Assembly: GCF_001887775.1 (NCBI RefSeq)
Contig: NZ_CP015519.1
Location: 1 to 64,000 of the forward strand
Direction of reading: 5' to 3'
DNA: 64,000 bases
From: Syntrophotalea acetylenivorans
Lineage (GTDB): Bacteria; Desulfobacterota; Desulfuromonadia; Desulfuromonadales; Syntrophotaleaceae
In this document: in pieces, positions 42,776 to 51,751 of the stretch
How the letters are laid out: each line of letters opens with the position of its first letter
Position numbering within the stretch: position 1 is the stretch's first letter
Made by a program: the position numbers and the translations under genes
The notes under the pieces: generated by a model
Database searches by the model: none
What the model was told of the DNA's origin: nothing
What the model saw: the letters and a program-made list of their open reading frames with translations, nothing else

Positions 42776-43606
42776 ATGCAAATGGGTTCCGCACAACAAG
42801 GGGTTGGCGAGCGTCGAAGACTGTCGCTCGGCAGCCCCTTTCTATATCTGACCGGTTTCTGCAGTTTTACCATTCTGCTGTTTATCGTGCTGCCCCTTTA
42901 CCGGATGGTTTCTCAGCCGACCATAGCCAGCCTGGTAGAGACCATCCGGGACCCAAAGGTGTTTTCGTCCATCTGGCTGTCGATCTATACGGCAATGGCT
43001 GCAGCCCTTATTTCCTTTGTGTTCGGTACTCCGCTGGCTTATCTGCTGGCTCGCCACGACTTCCCAGGTAAAAAGCTCGTTGAGAGCATCATAGACCTGC
43101 CGATTATGATCCCCCATCCGGTGGTCGGTATCGCTATCCTCAGTCTGCTCGGCCGCGGTCATTACCTGGGTCAATTGATGGCCAAGGTCGGCCTGCATAT
43201 CATGGGCAGTGTCACCGGCATTATCGTGGTCCTGACCTTTGTCGGTTTGCCTTTTTATATCAATTCTGCCAAGGCGGGGTTCGAGAGTGTGCCGGTACGG
43301 CTGGAGAACGTGTCCCGCAGTCTCGGTGCCGGCAGGGCCGCTACATTTTTTCGAGTAACGGCGCCCTTGACCTGGCGGCACATGCTCGGCGGTTTCATCA
43401 TGTGCGCCGCCCGTGCGGTTAGTGAATTCGGGGCGGTGGTCATTGTGGCCTATCATCCCATGATCGCGCCGGTACTTATGTATGAACGTTTCACTGCCTA
43501 CGGCCTGAAATACTCGCAACCGGTCGGCGTGTGGCTGATCCTGGTCTGTCTGCTGTTGTTTACCCTGCTGCGGCTGGTTTCCCTGCCGCGAAAGGTCGAG
43601 CGATGA
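42776..43606 (+). CDS. wtpB: tungstate/molybdate ABC transporter permease WtpB
   Basis: 276 aa, about six membrane helices. EAA loop: ENVSRSLGAGRAATFFRVTA followed by PLTWRHMLGG; later ARAVSEFGAVVIVAYHPMIA, typical for oxyanion permeases. It starts 4 bases after wtpA and ends overlapping wtpC (ATGA). Confidence 0.92.
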   Translation: MQMGSAQQGVGERRRLSLGSPFLYLTGFCSFTILLFIVLPLYRMVSQPTIASLVETIRDPKVFSSIWLSIYTAMAAALISFVFGTPLAYLLARHDFPGKKLVESIIDLPIMIPHPVVGIAILSLLGRGHYLGQLMAKVGLHIMGSVTGIIVVLTFVGLPFYINSAKAGFESVPVRLENVSRSLGAGRAATFFRVTAPLTWRHMLGGFIMCAARAVSEFGAVVIVAYHPMIAPVLMYERFTAYGLKYSQPVGVWLILVCLLLFTLLRLVSLPRKVER

Positions 43607-44634
43607 TTCAACTCGATGAGCTGACCATTGCCCTGCCCGGCTTTACCGTGCAGGATATTTCGCTACAAGTAGCTGCCGGGGAGTTTTTTGCCTTGCTCGG
43701 ACCAACCGGTTCCGGCAAAACGGTGATTCTTGAGGCGATTGCCGGTTTGGTTAAAGTAACTCAAGGCCAAATCAGGGTGGATGGAAAAGAGTTGACCCAT
43801 CTGCCGCCGGAACGCCGACGCATCGGTATTGTCTATCAGGACTATGCCCTCTTCCCCCATTTGACGGTGATGGAGAATGTTCGCTTCGGCTTGCGCTATC
43901 ACGGTATCGACCCGGTCGAAGGTCAACAGCGGATAGATCATCTGATCGAGTTGCTCGGGCTGCAACGGATCGTGCAAAGGCGCCCGTTGCACCTCAGTGG
44001 CGGCGAAAAGCAACGGGTCTGTCTGGCTCGGGCCTTGAGCGTCAATCCTCAGGTACTTCTCCTCGACGAGCCATTGTCCGCTCTCGACCCCAACTTTCGA
44101 GACGAAATCCGGCGGGCCCTTAAAGACCTGCACCGCGAGCTGGGTATCACCTTTATGATGGTTACCCATGATTTCAACGAAGCCCTGTGTCTCGCCGACA
44201 GGGTAGGGGTGATCCGGGAAGGAGTCATGGAGCAGGTGGGGACCACCGAAGAAGTTTTCGAACAACCCGCGACCCCTTTTGTCGCTAATTTTGTCGGGAT
44301 GAAAAACGTTTTCGAGGGGCGTTTTACCGGTGAATTTGCCGAGTTCGGCGGTTTGAGTTGTCCCTTGCCGTCATCGAACAGCGGTCGTTACCTGGCTCTG
44401 CGACCGGAGGACATTGTCCTGGCTAAAGTGCCCCTGTCCGATGTTGACTGTCAGGTGTTTCCCGGCGAGATCGCAAAGATTGTTCCCCTCGGTTTTGTCC
44501 ATGAAATCAGTGTTCGTTGCCAAGAGGCCGAATTTGTTACTTATCTTGATCGTAAGGCCCTATTTAATAACGGTTTCGAAGTAGGCGATACGGTCACTCT
44601 TGGTTTCAATCCAGCGGTCGCTCACGTCTTTTAA
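43603..44634 (+). CDS. wtpC: tungstate/molybdate ABC transporter ATPase WtpC
   Basis: 343 aa from ATG 43603, which overlaps the wtpB stop. Walker A GPTGSGKTVILE, signature LSGGEKQRVCLARALS, Walker B VLLLDEPLSALD. A C-terminal TOBE-like domain (about 285-343: RYLALRPEDIVLAKVPL, FPGEIAKIVPLGFVHEISVR) is retained, in contrast to the short modC at 6050. Confidence 0.92.
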   Translation: MIQLDELTIALPGFTVQDISLQVAAGEFFALLGPTGSGKTVILEAIAGLVKVTQGQIRVDGKELTHLPPERRRIGIVYQDYALFPHLTVMENVRFGLRYHGIDPVEGQQRIDHLIELLGLQRIVQRRPLHLSGGEKQRVCLARALSVNPQVLLLDEPLSALDPNFRDEIRRALKDLHRELGITFMMVTHDFNEALCLADRVGVIREGVMEQVGTTEEVFEQPATPFVANFVGMKNVFEGRFTGEFAEFGGLSCPLPSSNSGRYLALRPEDIVLAKVPLSDVDCQVFPGEIAKIVPLGFVHEISVRCQEAEFVTYLDRKALFNNGFEVGDTVTLGFNPAVAHVF

Positions 44635-44640
44635 GCTTAA

Positions 44641-44722
44641 TTACCGCCGAGAGCGCCGAGTGCGCAGAGAAAAGATTTAGAGTCAACAGGGATTTCTTTG
44701 CGACCTCTGCGGTGAAAGCTTT
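44641..44722. repeat. dispersed CGCAGAG-type intergenic repeat
   Basis: Second member of the repeat at 37014: ACCGCCGAGAGCGCCGAGTG ... GCGACCTCTGCGGTGAAAGC. It separates wtpC from the solo wtpA and could form a long hairpin in the mRNA. Confidence 0.55.
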
Positions 44723-44747
44723 ATGTTTTCCTAAAGGAGTATATGCC

Positions 44748-45725
44748 ATGCTCAATATCCTTCGTGCCATTTTCGTAACCGTGCTGTTTTGCTGTTTAAG
44801 CCTGCCCGTTACGACGCAGGCCGAAGTCACCGGCAAACTGCGGATATTTCATGCCGGTAGTTTGACCGTGCCTTTTGCGGCCATGGAGAAAGAGTTCGAA
44901 GCTCGTTATCCCGGCGTCGATATTCAGCGCGAACATGGCGGCAGCACTCGCATGGCGCGGCTGATCTCAGAAGTGGGCAAGCCCGCAGACTTGATGGCCT
45001 CTGCCGATTTTCAGGTCATCGATAAGAGCCTGTTGCCGGACCTTGGGATCGGCAATATCCGTTTTGCCACCAACGAGTTGGTGTTGACTTACAGTGAGCA
45101 GAGTAAGTTTGCGGATGAAATCAATCAGGACAACTGGTTCGAGATACTCAGTCGGCCCGGAGTTTCTTTCGGTCACTCCGACCCCAATATCGATCCGGGC
45201 GGATACCGTAGTATGATGGCCATGCAATTGGCGGAGAAGTATTATCAGCGGCCTGGCCTTTACCAACTCCTGTTGGCGAACAGACCTTTGGGCAATATGC
45301 GGGGAAAATCGGTGAGTTTAACTGCCCTGGTGCAAAATGGTGATCTCGATTATGCCTGGGCTTACCGCTCCATCGCTTTGCAGCACGGTTTGAAATTCGT
45401 CAGCCTGGACGAACATGTCAATCTGGCTAATCTTGATTATGACGCCTTTTACCGGCTGGCGCGGGTAACAGTGACCGGTGAACGCCCCGGGACCTTCTTT
45501 GATCGCGAGGGACGGTTTGTCGCTTACGGCATTACGCTCCTGAAAGATGCGCCTAATCGTAAAGCCGCCGTAGCCTTTCTGGATTACTTGCTCGATCCCG
45601 AAGGTGGCCAGAAGATTTTGGCCAGTTTCGGTCAACCTCCATTCAACCCGCCCTTCGTGCCCACGGAACAAATGCGCGACCAATTCCCAATGGAAGTGCA
45701 AGCCCGGGTCATCGTTCGGCAATAG
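44748..45725 (+). CDS. tungstate/molybdate-binding protein WtpA (solo paralogue)
   Basis: 325 aa from ATG 44748 (AAAGGAG 8 bases upstream). Signal peptide MLNILRAIFVTVLFCCLSLP. It parallels the first WtpA over the whole length ([60 protein letters not shown]). No second permease or ATPase follows, so it would have to share WtpBC. It may provide a second affinity or metal specificity. Confidence 0.9.
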   Translation: MLNILRAIFVTVLFCCLSLPVTTQAEVTGKLRIFHAGSLTVPFAAMEKEFEARYPGVDIQREHGGSTRMARLISEVGKPADLMASADFQVIDKSLLPDLGIGNIRFATNELVLTYSEQSKFADEINQDNWFEILSRPGVSFGHSDPNIDPGGYRSMMAMQLAEKYYQRPGLYQLLLANRPLGNMRGKSVSLTALVQNGDLDYAWAYRSIALQHGLKFVSLDEHVNLANLDYDAFYRLARVTVTGERPGTFFDREGRFVAYGITLLKDAPNRKAAVAFLDYLLDPEGGQKILASFGQPPFNPPFVPTEQMRDQFPMEVQARVIVRQ

Positions 45726-45754
45726 TTTAAATCGTTTATGGTGTTGTATTGCTT

Positions 45755-45792
45755 GGGCGCCGCCTTCCCTAAGGGGAGAGCGGCGCCCATTT
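45755..45792 (+). terminator. terminator hairpin after the solo wtpA
   Basis: GGGCGCCGC ... GCGGCGCCC with an inner TCCCT/AGGGGA stem, followed by ATTT. The gap to 46055 holds no gene; CCGTATGCGTAATCCGTAAG near 45985 belongs to the GTAATGCGTGAGG repeat type seen also at 60132 and 62877. Confidence 0.75.
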
Positions 45793-46055
45793 CGTTTGGC
45801 AGTTCGACTAACTGCTCCTCAAGCATAGCTTACGGTCTTTTTGGCGGGTAGCGGGATGTTGGCAATGCTCCGTTTGCATTCTAGGGGGAATTTGGCTTAT
45901 TATGTCCAATTATGGGTAAAGCCAGAGGACAGAGAAAGTCTCGCAATGGCGGCCCGGTAAACAATGGATCACGATTAAAACCCGTATGCGTAATCCGTAA
46001 GGCGTAAAGGGTTTTAACGGTTACGGCTTACAACTTTCAATAGGAGTAGATATTC

Positions 46056-46532
46056 ATGGCAGATGCTATCAAGGATGGGGATATCATCAAGGTTCATTAC
46101 ACCGGTCGGCTCAAAGACGGTGAGGAGTTTGATTCTACCAGAGATCGAGATCCTATGATCTTTGTGGTCGGTGTGGGGCAGGTGGTCAAGGGATTCGATC
46201 AGGCTGTGCTTGGCATGTCCGCCGGGGAGAAAAAGACCATCCATCTCGCTCCGGAACTGGCTTATGGTGTACAACAGCCGGAAAACCTGCTGGAGTTCCC
46301 CTTGGCCGGCATGCCCCATCTGCAGAGCATGAAAGTCGGCATGCAGCTTAAGCTGCCCTTGCAGGGAGGTCGCGCGGTTTCCGCCAAGGTTGTCGAAGTG
46401 ACCGAGGAGGTTATCCGGCTCGACGCCAATCATCCCCTGGCCGGCAAAACCCTGACCTTCGACCTGGAAATTGTCGAAACTGGCCTTGATCCCGCTCGGT
46501 TGTATGCCGAGGCGGTGGAAGGCAAGCAATAA
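46056..46532 (+). CDS. SlyD-like FKBP peptidyl-prolyl isomerase (1)
   Basis: 158 aa. FKBP part DGDIIKVHYTGRLKDGEEFD, the inserted-in-flap domain between about residues 70 and 120 (PELAYGVQQPENLLEFPLAG), and the closing strand LAGKTLTFDLEIVETGLD. No metal-binding His/Cys tail. AGGAG precedes the ATG. Cytoplasmic chaperone and isomerase; a diverged tandem paralogue of the next gene. Confidence 0.9.
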   Translation: MADAIKDGDIIKVHYTGRLKDGEEFDSTRDRDPMIFVVGVGQVVKGFDQAVLGMSAGEKKTIHLAPELAYGVQQPENLLEFPLAGMPHLQSMKVGMQLKLPLQGGRAVSAKVVEVTEEVIRLDANHPLAGKTLTFDLEIVETGLDPARLYAEAVEGKQ

Positions 46533-46674
46533 TCATCGGCTTCTAAGGATTTAATTCTTCGTCTCAGCAGCCGATCTGATCTATCGAAGAAAGACAACTG
46601 CGTGCCGACCTTTTCGTCAGTGCGGACCGCAAGCCCATGCCTGTGGTTTAACCGAAAAATCAAGGAGAAACTGA

Positions 46675-47178
46675 ATGTCTGAAGCAATCAAAAACGGTGA
46701 TACCATTACCGTCAATTACACCGGCAAATTCGAAGACGGTAACGTTTTCGATTCCTCCGAGGGCAAAGAGCCCCTCAAGTTCACCGTTGGCTCCGGTCAG
46801 TTGATCAAAGGCTTTGACGATGCTGTTATCGGCATGGTCGCCGGCGACAAGAAGACCGTTACCCTGGCCCCCGCCGATGCTTACGGCGAGCTTCAGGACG
46901 GCATGATCATCGATATTCCCAAGAGCCAGATCCCCGAGGATATGCAGCTGGAAATCGGTCAGCGTCTGCATCTTCGCGATCCCCAGGGTCAGCCTGTGCC
47001 TGCAGTGGTAGCCGAAATTACCGAAGAATCGGTCAAGATGGACGCCAACCATCCCATGGCCGGCAAGACCCTGGTCTTCGATCTTGAGATTGTTGAAACC
47101 GGTCTTGAGGCCGATGCTCCTTCCTGTGATGATGGCGGCGAAGGCGGCCATGTCTGCACCGGTTGCGGCAAGCACTAA
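46675..47178 (+). CDS. slyD: SlyD-like FKBP peptidyl-prolyl isomerase (2) with metal-binding tail
   Basis: 167 aa. NGDTITVNYTGKFEDGNVFD, GSGQLIKGFDDAVIGMVAGD, ADAYGELQDGMIIDIPKSQI and NHPMAGKTLVFDLEIVETGL define the SlyD type. The tail GGHVCTGCGKH carries Cys and His residues like the nickel-binding tail of SlyD, which helps [NiFe]-hydrogenase maturation; no such hydrogenase is in the window. CAAGGAGAAA is the ribosome site. Confidence 0.92.
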   Translation: MSEAIKNGDTITVNYTGKFEDGNVFDSSEGKEPLKFTVGSGQLIKGFDDAVIGMVAGDKKTVTLAPADAYGELQDGMIIDIPKSQIPEDMQLEIGQRLHLRDPQGQPVPAVVAEITEESVKMDANHPMAGKTLVFDLEIVETGLEADAPSCDDGGEGGHVCTGCGKH

Positions 47179-47204
47179 GCAGTAAGCAATAACTAGTTAC
47201 AACT

Positions 47205-47246
47205 AAAAAGCCGGATTCCCTGTACATGGGAAATCCGGCTTTTTTT
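47205..47246 (+). terminator. intrinsic terminator after the SlyD genes
   Basis: AAAAAGCCGGATTTCCC-type stem (AAAAAGCCGGATTCCC / GGGAAATCCGGCTTTTT) with loop TGTACAT, followed by a T-run. Confidence 0.9.
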
Positions 47247-47341
47247 ACTTGTACTCACCAGTTAGGTTATTTTTCTCAAGTTGCCCCGATTTTTCAAAAG
47301 ATCATGATTCTGGTCCTACCTGAAGTATAAAAATTCATTCT

Positions 47342-47447
47342 TACCACGAAGGTCACGAAGTACACGAAGGAAAAATGAAGGCTAGAAAATCCATAAAAGA
47401 TTGTTTTTCAGGTGTTTCTTCGTGCTCTTCGTGTGCTTCGTGGTTAT
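47342..47447. repeat. CACGAAG palindromic interspersed repeat
   Basis: ACCACGAAGGTCACGAAGTA CACGAAGG on the left and CTTCGTGCTCTTCGTGTGCT TCGTGGTT on the right make a 106-base inverted repeat. Related CACGAAG runs occur at 61790, 62951 and 63157. The rest of the gap 47250-47857 shows nothing codable. Confidence 0.7.
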
Positions 47448-47857
47448 AGCTTTTGGGTTTTGTATTTTTGTTTTTCGCCACAGCCTCCACAAAGCCCGAA
47501 AGATCAAAGGACAAAAAAATCACTCGACTAGGGTAGATAACCAAATATGCGGAACGTAATGCATTCGTAAAAGCTTAAAAGATTGCTAAAAAAACTTTGT
47601 TCGTCGACTGAGTGGGGCAGGGCACAACTGTTCCAGAAGGATTAAAACTCTTTTTTTATTGAATTTGCAGGGAAAATTAAGGACTGTCGAAAAAGCTTAC
47701 ATCGGTGATGGGGAGCCTTGACGATGGGAAAAAATCCTGGTTATTTAATGGGTAAGGAGTAGGAGAGTTTCTTGCAAAGAGTTCCATGGTTCTATCTATG
47801 TGTACCCCTTGAAACCGGTCTGGTTCGCTCGGTTATTGGCCAGAGCTGCGTATTTAT

Positions 47858-50134
47858 GTGAGAGAGCAGATGTCCCAGGACCAGGAAGTCCCAAAACCAA
47901 ATATGAACGGCATGGCGATCATCGATGAAATCTCCCGGGCCATTATCGGAGCCGATGATATTAGCTCTATCGCCTACCTGATTCTCGACCTGGCCATCAA
48001 TTATACCGATGCCGAAAAGGGCTCCTTGATGTTGCTTGATAACCGGGGCCAGCTCTATATCCACAGTTCAAGGGGAATCAAGCATGAGCTAAGCCGTGAT
48101 TACCGGCTCAATGTCGGCGAAGGCATAGCCGGCCGGGTTGCCGCCGAACAAAAACCGGTTCTGGTCACCGATATCGAGACCGATCAAAGGTTTCAGGATA
48201 GCGGCCGCGACCGTTACAGGACACGATCCTTCGTATCTTGCCCGATTGTCGGCCAGCACGGCTTGCTCGGGGTGCTTAACATTAACGATAAAAAGGGTGG
48301 TCAGCCTTTTACGGAAGAGGAATTTTCCCTGATTAAGGCGGTGGCCAGCCAGGCAGGTCTGGCGCTTAAAAACGCTCTGCTGGTCGACAAGTTCAAGGAA
48401 AAAATCACCTACTCGGAAGAAGTCAACCGGAAGCTCATCGAGACGGATCTGGCCAAAACCGATTTTTTGACCCGCCTTTCCCACGAACTACGAACCCCCC
48501 TGAATTCTATCAAGGGAGCGGTTTATTACCTGAAAAATACTGAGGCCTCCCGGGGCAGCGGCCAGAATGAGTTTTTGGGTATCATCGAAAGCGAGACCGA
48601 ACGCCTTTCGGTTATCCTCGAAAAACAACTCGATTTTTTGCGGCTCGAAAACGAACGGCGGGTAGTCCAGAAATCGATTATCTCCATCGTTCCCCTTCTG
48701 GAACAGGCTATCGACTCCCACCTCATCAAAACCGCTCTGACCCAATATCAGGTGACTGTCGATCTGGAAGCCGATGCTTTGGAGCCGGATATCGTTGGTG
48801 ACAAGGTACAGGTGAGCCATTTGCTCATGAACCTGGTTGCCGGTCTGGCAGGGCATCTCGAAAAGGGAGCCGGGATACGAATTCGGGTTTGCGAGGAGGA
48901 TTCGGTTCTGCTTGAATTTATCTGCGATCAGGCCCTGCACGAGTCCACTCTAAAGACCCTGTTCCAGGGCAAAGACGATTTTGGTCTGGGCGAGTCGAGT
49001 CCGGCGATCAAGCTCTATCTCGTACGCAAGGCAGTGGAGACCAATGGTTGGCAGATAGAAGCCCATAACGGCCCCGAGGGGTTGGTCTGCCGCCTGTTGA
49101 TTTCCCGCATGGCCTTGGAAATGGAGGAAGCGGCCCTGGATATGACCATGGGCAGGGTACTGGAATTCGTCTCCGGTCTGCTCGGAGCCAATACTTCCTC
49201 GCTGATGCTTTGCGATCAGCTGTCCGGTGACCTGGTGATTCGTTCCGCCCGGGGGATCGACGAAGAGTCTGTGCGAGGTACCCGGCTACGTATCGGGGAT
49301 CGGTTGGCGGGCTGGGTAGCTGCCGAAGGCCAGCCCCTGCTGGTAGAGGATATCGAGGGCGACCCCCGTTTCAATCGCGGAGGCGGTAACCCTCGCTACA
49401 GTTCCCGGTCGTTGTTGTCTGTGCCGCTCAAGCGGAACGGCAAGGTGATCGGGGTGCTCAATCTGACCGACAAGCAGACTGAACAAGCCTTTACCGACAA
49501 AGATCTGAAGGTCGCCCAGGTGGTGGTGGAACGCATCACCGCCTTTATAGATAACCTCAAGGGCATGGCCAATCAGGGCGAAAAGGATTTTCGCAAGATT
49601 ATCGCCTCCTTAGACAGCCTGCTGTCCGCAGAAGCCCGCTACGCCAAACGCAATACCTGCTACCTGGAACTGGTCGACGCTCTGATGAAGGAATTGCAGG
49701 CCGATGAGCGGGAACAAGAGTTGGCCTTATACGTTGCACTGATCTACGATCTCGGGCTTATGCTTCTTGACCGCCGCTTGTTGGAGAAGAAAAAGGAACT
49801 CTCCGATCTGGAGATGACCGCCCTTCAGAGTCATCCCTTCACCACCCTCGAGTTGCTGCAGGACTTCGACTGTTCCGAAGAGGTGCGCCATATCATTCTC
49901 CATCATCACGAACATTTCGACGGCAGCGGTTATCCAGACGGCCTGGCCGGCGAACAGATACCTCTGCTGTCTCGGGTGCTGGCAGTGGTCGACAGTTATT
50001 GCGCCATGACCGAAGATCGACCCTATCGAAGGGCATTGTCTTCCAGGGATGCTTTGGCAAAAATTCTGGAAGAGAGAGGGCAGAGCTACGATCCACAGGT
50101 GGTGTCGGCGCTGGAAAAGGTTTTGGTTGACTGA
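47858..50134 (+). CDS. GAF - degenerate histidine kinase - GAF - HD-GYP-like sensor protein
   Basis: 758 aa from GTG 47858 (ATG 47870 also possible). Domains: GAF (about 25-165; GEGIAGRVAAEQKPVLVTDI), a HisKA helix with LTRLSHELRTPLNSIKG, a poor ATPase domain in which the N box reads LLMNLVAG and no clear G boxes are seen, a second GAF (about 430-560; IGDRLAGWVAAEGQPLLVED) and an HD-GYP-like C-terminus. The latter keeps HHHEHFDGSGYPDG but the first HD is YD (LIYDLGL). It probably senses a small ligand and signals by a non-standard route, upstream of the polysaccharide/PEP-CTERM regulators. Confidence 0.82.
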   Translation: MREQMSQDQEVPKPNMNGMAIIDEISRAIIGADDISSIAYLILDLAINYTDAEKGSLMLLDNRGQLYIHSSRGIKHELSRDYRLNVGEGIAGRVAAEQKPVLVTDIETDQRFQDSGRDRYRTRSFVSCPIVGQHGLLGVLNINDKKGGQPFTEEEFSLIKAVASQAGLALKNALLVDKFKEKITYSEEVNRKLIETDLAKTDFLTRLSHELRTPLNSIKGAVYYLKNTEASRGSGQNEFLGIIESETERLSVILEKQLDFLRLENERRVVQKSIISIVPLLEQAIDSHLIKTALTQYQVTVDLEADALEPDIVGDKVQVSHLLMNLVAGLAGHLEKGAGIRIRVCEEDSVLLEFICDQALHESTLKTLFQGKDDFGLGESSPAIKLYLVRKAVETNGWQIEAHNGPEGLVCRLLISRMALEMEEAALDMTMGRVLEFVSGLLGANTSSLMLCDQLSGDLVIRSARGIDEESVRGTRLRIGDRLAGWVAAEGQPLLVEDIEGDPRFNRGGGNPRYSSRSLLSVPLKRNGKVIGVLNLTDKQTEQAFTDKDLKVAQVVVERITAFIDNLKGMANQGEKDFRKIIASLDSLLSAEARYAKRNTCYLELVDALMKELQADEREQELALYVALIYDLGLMLLDRRLLEKKKELSDLEMTALQSHPFTTLELLQDFDCSEEVRHIILHHHEHFDGSGYPDGLAGEQIPLLSRVLAVVDSYCAMTEDRPYRRALSSRDALAKILEERGQSYDPQVVSALEKVLVD

Positions 50135-50592
50135 AGCAGGCGTCGCTTTCGCTGCTCGATCACCGACTGCCAAGTCCACCCCAATGTTAATTGCCTAAAG
50201 GCGGAATCTTCTACGGAAGGTTCCGCCTTTATGGTTTCTGGAGGCAGTTTGTCGGAAATGTTTACATGCTCGATGAGTTTGGCTTTGATCATAAATATAA
50301 GATAAACCCATGTTGCAAGCCTGATTAGCGGATGCGGGAATTCGAAAGTGTCTTGAATCAAGCGCAGCGTTGTGCAGAGAAACCCCTAGGGGGTTTGGGG
50401 TGCTTTGAAAAAAGTTAGAAAAGTCTGTCGAAAACTTTTACAAGCATGAAAATGAGGCGATTCGCAGAAGAAAAACATAGAGAAAACGGGTATTTATGGT
50501 GTTGGTATGGGTGTTGCTGTATAGATGGCCAAGAAGCGATTTGAACGTATTTGGCAATTTGGGTGGTCCTTCCAATATCTTAAAAGGAGATC
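50135..50592. other. intergenic region with terminator and sigma-54 promoter
   Basis: AAAGGCGGAATCTTC / GAAGGTTCCGCCTTT (50197-50230) is a terminator for the sensor gene. The rest holds the promoter at 50503 and no ORF of note. Confidence 0.7.
50503..50518 (+). promoter_or_regulatory. sigma-54 (-24/-12) promoter of the third PEP-CTERM gene
   Basis: TGGTATGGGTGTTGCT: GG-N10-GC spacing exact, TTGC at -12. It lies 81 bases before the ATG at 50599. Confidence 0.65.
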
Positions 50593-50598
50593 GTGAAA

Positions 50599-51432
50599 AT
50601 GAGGAAATTATTAGTTGTATTGCTTTCTGCTGCATTGCTGTTTGGGGCAGGCCTTGGCTCAGCCTTTGCGTTAACCCTGGACAATGGTCTTACGGGGGTT
50701 AACAACTTTCATCTTGAGTTGGGTCAGGGGCTGACCAGCAGTAGTATCGGTTTCGGTGGTTATGCCGATCAAGTTTTCCAATGGGATGTGTTCGTCGAGG
50801 TTGACGGGGCCGTGAGCAGCCTCTCTAATACTAGCATCTGGACCGAAACGCTCTCAATTGATGCTGGTAATACCGCCCTCAGCTTTGTGAACAGCGCTTT
50901 GGGTCTTACTGTGCAGGTGAATGGCACCCTCGGTCTCTTTGATAATGTCTTTGTCACCTCCTATACTCTGGCCAATACAGGTTCGCAAACCCTCACCGAC
51001 ATCAGCCTGTTTCAATACCTCGATCCTGACTTGGGCAATACCACCTCTAATGATGCTGCCGTTACTACTGTGGGTGGCGAAACCATGCTGCTGGCCATCG
51101 AAAATGATTCGGTGCCCAACTCCAGCATCGGGCTTGTTAATGGCGGGACTTTCGGTGGACTGAGCTTTGCCGGATGGGAGATCGACAATTTCTCTGTCCT
51201 GCGCAGCAATATCTTGGGTGGTGGTTATGACCTGACTGACAGCATCAACGGCACCAACCCCTTCGATGTTACCATGGCTCTGCAGTACGATATCGCTAGT
51301 CTTGCTGTCGGCACTTCTGTCTCAGCGACTTCTGAGTTGGTTGCCAACCCGGTTCCCGAACCCGGCACTCTGCTGCTGCTCGGCGGCGGCCTGGTCGGCC
51401 TGGCTTACCTGCGCAAGCGCAAAAAGGCCTGA
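50599..51432 (+). CDS. PEP-CTERM exported protein
   Basis: 277 aa from ATG 50599: AAGGAG at 50584-50589 is well spaced for it but too close to the GTG at 50593. Signal peptide MRKLLVVLLSAALLFGAGLG, cut near SAFA. The body is an all-beta secreted domain (LTSSSIGFGGYADQVFQWDV, TLANTGSQTLTDISLFQYLD). The tail PVPEPGTLLLLGGGLVGLAY plus LRKRKKA is a strong PEP-CTERM signal. It has its own sigma-54 promoter and double terminator, so it is a single-gene unit, probably highly expressed. Confidence 0.92.
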   Translation: MRKLLVVLLSAALLFGAGLGSAFALTLDNGLTGVNNFHLELGQGLTSSSIGFGGYADQVFQWDVFVEVDGAVSSLSNTSIWTETLSIDAGNTALSFVNSALGLTVQVNGTLGLFDNVFVTSYTLANTGSQTLTDISLFQYLDPDLGNTTSNDAAVTTVGGETMLLAIENDSVPNSSIGLVNGGTFGGLSFAGWEIDNFSVLRSNILGGGYDLTDSINGTNPFDVTMALQYDIASLAVGTSVSATSELVANPVPEPGTLLLLGGGLVGLAYLRKRKKA

Positions 51433-51483
51433 TCGATTTCAGCCTGACATAAAATGGGGCTGATTGCTCCTTGGATTTTAATA

Positions 51484-51545
51484 AACCCCGCTTCTTTTAG
51501 AAGTGGGGTTTGTTTTTGATGGAAACCTTAGGTTTCCATTTTTCG
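51484..51545 (+). terminator. two consecutive terminator hairpins
   Basis: AACCCCGCTTC / GAAGTGGGGTT then TGTTTTT (51484-51517), followed by GGAAACC-TTA-GGTTTCC and ATTTTT (51521-51544). The remaining bases to 51751 hold nothing recognisable. Confidence 0.85.
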
Positions 51546-51751
51546 AGTTGTTCGATAATCATTCTTTTCTCTTTGGTTTGTCCAGAATATTTGAAGTGTC
51601 TATAATATTAGTACAGCTGAAAAAAACAGTTTGCTTTTATTCGCGCCCTTTGATATTCCTAATAAGTCATAAAATTGACATGCCTCGATGTGTTGTTTTT
51701 TCCATTTTTATGGCCCCTCCGGGCTGTTTTGCATAGGGTCGCAATATCTAC

